From Bombyx mori (Eukaryota; Arthropoda; Insecta; Lepidoptera; Bombycidae): DNA of 64,000 nucleotides. The notes beneath the pieces were generated by a model. That model made no database searches, was not told where the DNA came from, and saw nothing but the letters and a program-made list of their open reading frames with translations. A program made the position numbers and the translations under genes. Position 1 is the first letter of the stretch, and each line of letters opens with the position of its first letter. Shown here piece by piece: positions 27,901 through 39,900 of the stretch. Where the stretch lies: assembly GCF_030269925.1 (NCBI RefSeq), contig NC_085109.1:2356001-2420000 (forward strand), written 5' to 3'.

Positions 27901-30900
27901 AAATTCCGAATATTGTTCAATTCTTTTTAATATTCAAAACAAGACGGCACAGAATGTTTGAAGTGACATTTATGAAACTTGTTTATATTGAATCTATAGA
28001 ATTTGAATTTCGAAAATCGATTGGTCAGAAGCGCGCGCGATCCAAGCCGAGGTCTCGATGGAACTGCACATAGAGCTTTCGATGTGATATTTAGAATTGA
28101 AGAAGATGTTATTAGAGGTGATCCGAACACATGGTTTGTTATCACCACAGTAATAGATCAGATATTGGTAGTTCCTTCATGTCCATGCAACGTGCCACAT
28201 TGCTTTGCAAAACCTTTCCCAAAATAAGAGAAAATCGAAGAAAATAACAGATAAAATTTGTAGAGTGAAAATAAAACGCTATTGCTTTCCATTTGTGGCA
28301 TCCAGTTTTTGATTAAATGATATAACAAATGATAGAGAAAAAATAAACACTCCATTTTAAGTCAACATTGTGTTGGATAGGTACGGAATGTTTGAATGTT
28401 TGTTTGATATGTGACGTAATGTCTGTATATGTGTAATGCAATAATTCTTTGCATCATTATTTAAAAAAAGTTCCTTGCATATAGTAGCATTATAGCATCA
28501 GCAATGAGTTTTTAACAAACGAATCAAGTTTGAATTTAAATATACGCGTGACGCATGAAAACCGTTCTGCCATTATTAATTGATACAACTTTAAGAAACG
28601 ATTTTAATATTTATTATTGTTAAAATAGTTATATATAGTAGGTATATTTAGTGCTCATATTTATTGAATACATTATTAATAACGAAATAACGACTGTTTT
28701 AAATCTGTCATATAAATACAGCAATATTTTATTATTTTTCATTTTTTAAGTATGGCAATTGGCTTTGTGCTATGTTATTGTTGCCAGTATTGAGTTTATA
28801 AAAATCTTCAATTATAAAGTACAGTCATACATACATATTCTATTAAATGACAAATAATATGGAGCGAAATGATATAAAGTCGATTTAGTTGAGGCTGTAA
28901 TCAATTGGAATGAAACTAAATGAAACGAGATGAAATATGCTCAGTTTAAAGAGTGAATATTTACTGAGACTTCAGTGGGATTTTTGAAAAAATCCGAGAA
29001 GCCACATCTTGCGGCTTTATTTCATTTTCCTACATTTTCACATATGCTAAACGTTTAATAAGCCACCGTTATTACACTAAATGTTAAAACACTAAATTAA
29101 CAAAATAAAGAAATTTACACAAATTCCACCTAAAGAGTCCAGTATTATTTTAATTAAATAATAAAGCGCATTTGTTTTTTTAATTATAATCGTGATAGAC
29201 ACGGATGGGTACTATCATTCTGCCTAGTTCTAGTTTTGTGGGGTAGCTCAGAAATTGTTACATTTTAATTGAGATTCTAAGGTGCGAGACGGGATTCACA
29301 TGTAGCTTACACGCGGTGATGTCCATGGGCTCCGGTGACAGCTTAACAGTAGGGGGGCCATGAGGTCATTTACCCATCATTAAAAGTGGGTATTGAAAAG
29401 CGAGCCTACGGCCTATATAGTTTGAAGTGTGAATATCACTTATTGACAAAGACAATTAATTCCTACTGAAAGTTTGCCGCGCTTTTCACGTTTGAAGAAA
29501 AATATAATATGTCTTTGCGCTTTTTTATTACCAACAAGAACGTTTCTGTCGCTTATACTGTTTATTATGATTCTTATTAAAAATTCTACGAACACTTTCG
29601 CTTACATGCATTTTCACGCGGGAAACGTTTAGCATATGTGAAAATGTAGGAAAATGAAATAAAGCCGCAAGATGTGGCTTCTCGGATTTTTTCAAAAATC
29701 CCACTGAAGTCTCAGTAAATAATCACTCTTTAAACTGAGCATATTTCATCTCGTTTCATTTAGTTTCATTCCAATTGATTACAGCCTCAACTAAATCGAC
29801 TTTATATCATTTCGCTCCATATTATTTGTCATTTAATAGAATATGTATGTATGACTGTACTTTATAATTGAAGATTTTTATAAACTCAATACTGGCAACA
29901 ATAACATAGCACAAAGCCAATTGCCATACTTAAAAAATGAAAAATAATAAAATATTGCTGTATTTATATGACAGATTTAAAACAGTCGTTATTTCGTTAT
30001 TAATAATGTATTCAATAAATATGAGCACTAAATATACCTACTATATATAACTATTTTAACAATAATAAATATTAAAATCGTTTCTTAAAGTTGTATCAAT
30101 TAATAATGGCAGAACGGTTTTCATGCGTCACGCGTATATTTAAATTCAAACTTGATTCGTTTGTTAAAAACTCATTGCTGATGCTATAATGCTACTATAT
30201 GCAAGGAACTTTTTTTAAATAATGATGCAAAGAATTATTGCATTACACATATACAGACATTACGTCACATATCAAACAAACATTCAAACATTCCGTACCT
30301 ATCCAACACAATGTTGACTTAAAATGGAGTGTTTATTTTTTCTCTATCATTTGTTATATCATTTAATCAAAAACTGGATGCCACAAATGGAAAGCAATAG
30401 CGTTTTATTTTCACTCTACAAATTTTATCTGTTATTTTCTTCGATTTTCTCTTATTTTGGGAAAGGTTTTGCAAAGCAATGTGGCACGTTGCATGGACAT
30501 GAAGGAACTACCAATATCTGATCTATTACTGTGGTGATAACAAACCATGTGTTCGGATCACCTCTAATAACATCTTCTTCAATTCTAAATATCAATGCTA
30601 ATCGTTGACGTGTTCGTATCCCAAATTTTATAAGCCTTAATTTTGCTCTGCTGGTAGGACTGGTGGTAGTACGTCTTGTGAGTCCGCGCGGGTAGGTACC
30701 ACCATCCTGCTTATTTCTGCCCTGAAGCAGTAATGCGTTTCGGTTTGAAGAGTGGAGCAGCCGTTGTAACTATACTGAGATCTTAGGACTTATACCTCAA
30801 GGTGGGTGGCGCATTTACGTTGTAGATGTCTATGGGCTCCAATAACCACTTAACACCAGGCAGGCTGTGACAGGCAGGCGTTCACCCATTTTAGCAATAA

Positions 30901-33900
30901 AAAAACTCACGGTAATGGCGCTTCCGCTTCTAAATATTGACAACTAATAAACCGTCAAACCCCGCTTAAAATAATGTTTATAATGTTGATAGTCGCAAAG
31001 GCTTAAAACATTTCACATATCTAATTACCTAAGTCTTAGCATTGAACACTTTTATAAGTAGTGGTTTGTGTCAGGGTACGCGAAGCAGTGAACAACTTCA
31101 GTCTGAAGGGAATCGTTATTCCAATACGATTAACTTTCTCAGGTTATTCTACGTCATTTACGTTGTGGTCCCTATAAGTAATCGCATTAAACCAGGTCCA
31201 CTGTGGCTTACATTACAACAATAAAATGATTTCTGCAGTACCTATTTTTTTTTTATTGCTTAGATGGATGGACGAGCTCACAGCCCACCTGGTGTTAAGT
31301 GGTTACTGGAGCCCATAGACATCTACGACGTAAATGCGCCACCCACCTCGTGATATAAGTTCTAAGGTCTCAGTATAGTTACAACGGCTACCCCACCCTT
31401 CGAACCGAAACGCATTACTGCTTCATGGCAGAAATAGGCGGGGCGGTGGTACCCACCCGTGCGGACTCACAAGAGGTCCTACCACCAGTAATTACGCAAA
31501 TTATAATTTTGCGGGTTTGATTTTTATTACACGATGTTATTCCTTCACCGTGGAAGTCAATCGTGAACATTTGTTGAGTACGTATTTCATTAGAAAAATT
31601 GGTACCCGCCTGCGGGATTCGAACACCGATGCATCGCTTCAACACGAATGCACCGGACGTCTTATCCTTTAGGCCACGACGACTTCAAACTTCGACTTCA
31701 CTTATTGTGCATTTAAATTATTTCTAGGCTGTGCATAGAAGCGCTCTCTTGTGCCTTGTACCACACTAGTTTCTCCTACTTAAAACTGGCAATACAGCAC
31801 ATGACACAGCGGCTTTTTGACATAAAACACTTTCGCTCGAAACGTCAGTTCCATGTACGTTCAGAAATTGTAAGTCTCGACAAAACACGCAATCACGTTT
31901 TAATGTCGTTGAACTATGTATAAGCAAAGGGAAAATTTATTAAAGTTTTCATTTACATTCTGAACCTTCATAGCTGTGATATATTCGTGTGTAATTTTTT
32001 TTTTTTTTTATTTAACATGCGTAATTTTTCTTTTGAAATACGATTTTAAGTATCGGAGTGACATTTTTTTTTCTCGTTTAATATGATCATGTTTATAGAA
32101 GTTTTTCTTACTTAATTTTTTAATTTAATCCATTTGGACGACACAAAAAAATCTAAATTTTAATACTCGGAACCCGTGTTAAAAATTGTTTTAAATTTTC
32201 GTGGCTATCTATATAAATGTAAATAAAAGTGTGTGTGTAAAAATACGTTATTATTTAACGGGTTCATACAAAGTTTTTCGCATTTCATGAGTTGTTTTTT
32301 ATTACACGATGTTATGCTTTTACCGTGTAAGTCATTCACAAACAAGCCTTAAGTACGCATTTTGTTAGGAAACCTGCCTGCGGGATTCGAACACCGGAAC
32401 AATCGCGCGACACGAATGCTACCATCGTCTTTAAAATGTATTACTAAGGATCGAATATCCCTTTTCAAAGAAGTTTCGAAAAAAAAAAAAAAAATGGAAT
32501 TGCTGAATTGTTCAGTTGCTGACGCCAATAAATAATAGTGACCACAACTATGGCCCCCAATAGCCTTCGGCGATCAGGACTCGACTCTTATTTTACATCT
32601 TTGAAAGTCCATACAAGAAATGGCGCGAAAAAATTCCAACGTCATTAAAATCTCATTTCTTACAATAAAATAAAAAAAAAACAAATGAAATAATTAATTG
32701 CATTTAAAAACATTAACATATTTTTTTTATCGAAGAAAATTTCTATATTAGTTACGTAATTCTCTCTTCTATTTTTATTGTCACTAATCTTTTATGTATC
32801 TAACTCTTGCATAGTTGTGCGTCGACAAATAAACAATTGAAAAAGAAAAGAAAAAACCAGTTTGATTGGCAAAAAAACTTTTTATTTTTTAATTACAGTG
32901 AATCAAGATCAGAAACATCGTACGTATATCTATTGATCTCGTGTCACGCTAGGTGGAGAGAAAATCCGTACAACGCACTCACAGTGCAGTTAACTTACTT
33001 TTTCTACAAATTTTCCCATTGTTCCTACCAGACAACAGATGGCGTTGTTTAGAAAGTTATGAGATTTAGATTCCTGCATATTAGAAATTAACACATAACA
33101 AACATAAATTAGATTTTTATAGCCTAAATGGGTGGACGAGCTCACGGCCCACCTGGTTTTAAATGGTTACCGAAGCTCATGGACTTCAAAAAACTAAATT
33201 TTTACATCCACTTTGAGACAAGAGTTCTAAAGTCTCAGTTTTCAAGTACCAATGCTGTCCCACCCTTCAAACCGAAACGCATTACTGCTTCACGTAAAAA
33301 ATTAGGCAAGGCGGGTGGTACCTACCCGTGCCGACTCGCAAGACATACTATCACCAGTAATTACGTTAATATTAATTGGAAAATTTCTTCCATTTCATTA
33401 CATGCTAATATTTTATTAAAGTTTACGTCTGATTAATAAACTTAAATAGTAAAAATTATATTTTGAAGTGAAAACTTCTTTAGAATCGTTGTGATTTCAA
33501 ACCGGATGCAACGGAAAAAACGACAGGTAAGAGACACAAATACAAAAATGTGTAGGATGAAGCCAGCAAAGAATGAGACAGAAATATACATACTATTTAA
33601 TACAGCGCCATCTGTGAGATTTTTTAATACTAACGTGTGTATGAAAGCTCTTGTAGTGAATTTTAATTTAGGATTTTTTTTTATTTTTATTTATTAATTA
33701 AAGTTAATTTAGGATATACTAAATAATTTGAATTGGCTATTAGTAAATTCACATGAATTCACACCTTTTTTAAAGTTTGAACTAGATTTTTTAATTAGCG
33801 TAATTCAATTTAGAAATCATGAATATTTAAATAAACGAAATGATTATCTTTAAAATCATTTAAATTACTTCCTACGTTAGATTTATCGAACCTAAATTAA

Positions 33901-36900
33901 TATTTTAATCTTAATTAAAATTTTATTTAATTATGTATCTACAGATTATAATCGCATTATTTATGACATAATACGGGAAATCGATTTAATATTCATTGAA
34001 AATTGACATCTTGCATACATCCACAACATTCGCATTACACATTTATTCATTACAAATAAAATCAATAATTGGAGTTTTTTTTTTTTTTATGGCTTTGAAT
34101 GTATTCAAGGGAATGTATTGAATGTATTCAAGGGAAAATTGAATTGAAAGAATCCGTTACATATAGTATATGTGACGGCGCCAAGGATGGCTTGGCGTTA
34201 GTTCCGTCATCAATTGTATTTGGTGGGACTGAGTTCATTGCAATATTAAGTTAATAGAAAACCTTTTTATAATAATTATTGAAACTCTTTTTTTTATTGC
34301 TTAAATGGGTGGACGAGCTCACAGCCCACCTGGTATTAAGTGGTTACTGGAGCCCATAGACATCTACGACGTAAATGCGCCACCCACCTTGAGATATAAG
34401 TTCTCAGATTTCAGTATAGTTACAACGGCTGCCCCACCCTTTAAACCGAAACGCATACTGCTTCACGGCAGAAATAGGCGGGGCGGTGGTACCTCTGAAG
34501 AGAGAACTTATATCTCAAGGTGGGCGGCGCATTTACGTTGTGGATATCTATGGGCTCCAGTAGCCGCTTAACACCAGGTGGGCTGTGAGCTCGTCCACCC
34601 CTCTAAGCAATAAAAATAAAACATAAAAAAATTTTATACCGAGATAATCCAACAAATTTTCATTCATAATTACAAATTTAAATAGCGTAATTAATTACGT
34701 AATTACAAATTACGTAAAATAATCGCGAGTCGCGGCTTGTTTGAAATATCGCGCGTGCCGATGGAACGACAGCAAACGCTACATACAACCATACACATCC
34801 TCATAACAAAAATCATAACAATTATTTTTGAGAAGAAACATTCAGACGTCCGCGTCCGATTTCCTCGTCTGATTCCCAATGAGGCGGAAATACAAATAAG
34901 GCACCTAACCACTCGAGTTTTTGTTTATGAAATATTACGACGAGTCTCAATATGAGAAACGGGAAACATAATGATTATGATTGTCTGATTAATTATAGCT
35001 ATTTGATTACGTGATTATTCCCACGTGCGTCTCAACTCTCGTGACTGACTCGACGTCCACAGGTTGTGAAGTTGAAATGGAAATCCGGTAATTGTAACAT
35101 GCCACGTCCGTCTCCTCGTGGATTCACCCGGGTCACTTTTAAAACGCTTTTATTTATTTATTTAATACATTTTGTACACACAGATGCTAGAAAAAACACG
35201 ACTAATAAGGATACAGAGTACAAGGGCACTACTTATTTCATTTTGATATCTCTTCCAGTAGGCCCGCTTGAAAGAAGAATTAGTAACACAAACCTAATGC
35301 ATACATTAAACATCATATAATAATATAAACATATTACAATTAGCTTTTATTAGCTGTGTTTGTATGTAACTGAATTATAAAGTCATTATTACCGACCTCA
35401 ATAACGTTCGATAAACTTGTAAATTTGCACACGCATCGAGGACCGCTGACGATACAATGATTTTATAACTTAGCTCTAATGTGATCAGTATTAATACGAT
35501 AAATAAATATGAAATTAGTCATTAATTTAGTTTGCTATTTAAGGCCGTTTGGGTTTTTAAGCTGCGTATATTAATAGGGTCTTATCTGACCGCGATGAGG
35601 CAACGCGTAAATATTTGACAACCAGACATCAGACAATTCTTTTTCATTACATACTACATTTTTAAAATCTAAAATACGTCATTATATTAATATTGTAAAT
35701 ATGTATTGTCAACCCGGACCCTTTATTTAAATACGTTCTTTAATTTGAGGGAAGAGTTTACCATATCAACAGGATAAACAGCGAAACCCAAAAAAAAAAA
35801 CCCATAACCATTTTAATTTGTATGGGTTTTTTTTTTTTTTTCATTAATTTTCCAATGTTTGTAATAGTTATTCTGTTACTCGAGACGGAATCAAATACAA
35901 CAAATAAAAAATCACGAAATCTGTCCAGCTGTTCTCGAGATATAAGTGTTCGACCAAATAAGTCGGCGTGGCCTAAAGGATAAGACGTCCGGTGCGTATC
36001 TAGCGTTTTATTTATTTATTTATTTCTACCTAAGCTGTTAGCCTTGAGAGGCTATATCAGCGTAACCTTAACTAGTAGGTGAGCTCTCGGGGCTCAAACC
36101 TGAAGACGTTGCTAACACGAACCCTAGCAAGAGCCGTGTTTCGCAGAATCTACCATCTGATCGAAAACGCGACCCACTGAGAAGATCCGGCGAGAAACTC
36201 AGTGGGCTGTGTCTGAGTGTTAATTTACTCGTCGAGCCCTTCGTTGCAAGCGACGGGTTCGACGAGAATGGTGACCGGTGCTTGAGGTACCTAAAAGCAC
36301 CGTTAGTGGATCGGGAGGATCCGAAATGACGTGTTTGGGGCGACGTCGACTGCTTTCCATTCTGTCCGCAGGATCGGGAATGCGTATCTAGCGATGCATC
36401 GGTGTACAAATCCCGCCGCTAGGTACCAATTTTTCCAATGAAATAAGTACTTAACAAATGTTCATGATTTACTTCCGCGGTGAAGGAATAGCATCGTGTA
36501 ATAAAAATCAAACCCGCAAATTTATAATTTGCGTGATTACTGGTGGTAGGACGTCTTGTGAGTCCGCACGGGTAGGTACCACCACCCTGCCAATTTCTGC
36601 CGGGGCAGCCGTTGTACTGTTGAGAGGCGGCATTTACATTGTAGATGTCTATTGGCTCTGGTAACCAATACAGATCAGGTGGGCCGTGAGCTCGTCCACC
36701 CATCCAAGCAATAAAATAAAAAAACGACTTTGTTTTATATAAATATTAAGATATAATTAATTTCGTAAAAACAGTTTTTCAGTTGCGTCTGCAACCGGCA
36801 AGAACCACTATGTAATTTTCATATTACTATGTAACAGTTTACTTACGTAGACTCGTTGCTTTATCGCTCGCCTATCAAAACCAACAAAAATCCCTTTAAT

Positions 36901-39900
36901 TCAGTCAAATAATTAATAATTATAGTTAACGCTAGCATAATCATCATCGGTATTGCTTTTATTATTTAACTAGCTGACCCGGCAGACTTCGTAGTGCCTC
37001 AATTGATAAATAAAAGACCTAAGCTTTTGTATAAAATAAACTTAAAACAAACAAAAGGAATCCGTCCGACGAGGGACACATCAAAGGAAAAACAAAATTG
37101 CTATTTTTATTTAATTCCGAGCATTTTCATATTTATCTACCTTTTAAACCTTCTCTGGACTTTCACAAATAATTCAAGACCAAAATTAGCCAAATCGGTC
37201 CAGCCGTTCTCGAGTTTTGGCGAGACTAACGAACAGCAATTCATTTTTATGTACTTATATATAGAAGAAGAAGATAGAAGATAGAAGATTATTTAATATT
37301 GAAGGAACATCCCTACGATCTATAAACCACTTAATTACTCATAAGGCTTGTCGTAAATTATAAAGTGATGAAGAAACAATTAATTCAGAGAATGTGTTCA
37401 GCACGCAACTACAGTGATGCCTTTCAGAACGGAACATTAACGTTAGGGATGCGTGACGACGGACGCGATCTGAAATCAACTCAGGTGTTATTTTAGGGTT
37501 GATAATCTCCCCGGATGGAGATCGGACATCAGAGTGTAAGAGTTTTTGAAGTGAAAACTTCTTTAGAATCGTTGTGATTTCAAACCGGATGCAACGGAAA
37601 AAACGACAGGTAAGAGACACAAATACAAAAATGTGTAGGATGAAGCCAGCAAAGAATGAGACAGAAATATACATACTATTTAATACAGCGCCATCTGTGA
37701 GATTTTTTAATACTAACGTGTGTATGAAAGCTCTTGTAGTGAATTTTAATTTAGGATTATACGTGAAATTAAAATATCAATTCACAGAGGGCGCTACCTT
37801 ACAATTATTTACTAATGACAAAATTTTACATATACTTAAGACGTTTAGGATAATTGTATTTTAATTTTGGAAGGTTTCACTTCTACCACGTGTGAATTGC
37901 ACACATTTTGTTTTTTTTTTTATTGCCCTTATAGGTAGATGAGCATAGGGCCCATCTGATGGTGAGTGGTTGCCGTTGCCCATGGACATCAGCAATGCCA
38001 GGGGCAGAGCCAAGCAACTGCCTACCGTGCAAGCCGCTGCCTACCATGCAGGGGAGTCTTTAAGTGGGTAGGATCCTAAAAACATCCCTGGGCCCGCGTA
38101 CCGCACACCAGTCCCACGTACCCCACGCGTCCCCTACTACTACGTAGGAGGTTCGGCCCCCGGCCCAAAAACTCGAAAATCAGTGGTCAGATCTTTGTTT
38201 TCGTATAACCGCTTATGTCTGCGTTAATAATAAACCGTGTTTAGTAGGTCGTATTTAGAGCCCGCTCGGGCAGGTTCGACCATCCTGCCTGTCTCTACCG
38301 GGAAACTCTCGTGCGTTTCGTAAGATGAGACAACCGTTAAAATGATAATTGACTCTACAGTCTCACCTTCATGATATCTCGGGACCACAGTAATCACTTA
38401 ACAGCTGATGGGTCATAAGCCCTCCACTGAAAAGTAAAAAAACTTACATATATGACCGTAACAAAGAAATTATAGTGTTATTGAGAAAAAATATCACAAA
38501 GCTCACTAAGTATGTGTATGTTATAACAGAAACTTAGCTTGGTACAATTTATATCTTTTCCCTACCTAATCGTTAGTAAATTATGGGGCTATTCCTATTC
38601 TTCACGCGGACCGGTAGGTGATCTCACGGGCTCAACCTGAGAGAATTGCTAACACTAGCCCTAGCAAGAGCAGTGCTTCGCTGAATCTACTAAGGGATCG
38701 GAATCGCGACCCACTGAGAAGATCCGGTGAGAAATTCAGTGGGTGACTATATAATTATAATCAATTCTTTCTTCTCTCCCCCCGATATTAGATTACTGAA
38801 ATCGAAAGCGTGATAAGCGGATAGCCCGTATCAGTCATGTTTCAAGCCACTGTCGCATCTACAGACATCTGACTCGCAGATAGCAATTACCATTACGCAA
38901 TTCGACTTTAATTTAGTAAACAATAGAATGAAAGTAATTCAAACCATAACACAATTTCAATATGATTACGTTCATACTGTTTTCGGAGCAAGGCGTGACC
39001 GACGCGCGATTTCAACAATAATTACGTATATTTTTTGTTTTCATTTTATATTAGCATACTATATATGTACATATACACGATACTATTCTCGTTACTGGTT
39101 GTAAGAACTCTTGTGAGTCCGCGCGGGTAGGTACCACCACCCCGCCTATTTCTGCCGTGAATGCGTTTCAGTCTGAAGGGTGGGACAGCCGCTGTAACTA
39201 TAGTGAGACCTTATAACTTATATATCAAGGTGGGTGGCACATTTACGTCGTAGATGTCTATGGGATCGAGTAACCACTTAACACCAGGTGGGCTGTGAGC
39301 TCGTCCACCCATATACGCAATAAAAAAAAAGTACTCTATGCTAAGTATATTGTATGTAGCGTGCACTGCGCTTGGGAAACATACGTTTAGCCTCTCTACC
39401 ATTGGTTTTATACCGACGTACGCTAGAGGGATCGCTTTTACGACAAGATTACCCTCATTTTACGTAATAACACAGATTACCGATGATGAAATGTGATTAA
39501 ATCGAGACTTTCTCTTCATTTCACACCGGATCACTCGATTTAATGCGAAATTAATTTCTTGTGACTTTTAAATACTTTTACGTAAATAATAATATCTCAT
39601 TGGTATTTTTTTTTACTTCCTCAGTTTTGTAATGATTTTAACCACTACCATCCATACTACCATACTATAGCTAGAGCCAACCACCCTTCCTTTCACGAAG
39701 AAGCAATGCTCTCCGATTTGAAGGGTAGGTAGGACATGCCTTTTAGTAGGTGGTCATATTTACACTATGACGTCTAATAACTCTAATAATCACTAAGCAC
39801 TGACTAGTCAGATTATTGACGCAGTTTTTTTTTTATATATCGTATGTGGGTCGACGGACTCACGGCCCACCTGGTGTTAAGTGGTTACCGGAGCCCATAT

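Noticed and set aside
28003..28227. 74-codon frame with [20 protein letters not shown] at the palindrome edge, and its mirror-strand partner frame seen in both arms
   Set aside because: The frame crosses the arm boundary at 28085, has no recognised family and no splice support. The same DNA is open on both strands because it is duplicated, not because it is coding.
37339..37674. 111-codon minus-strand frame
   Set aside because: Overlaps the 215-bp direct repeat and has no recognisable domain or splice context.
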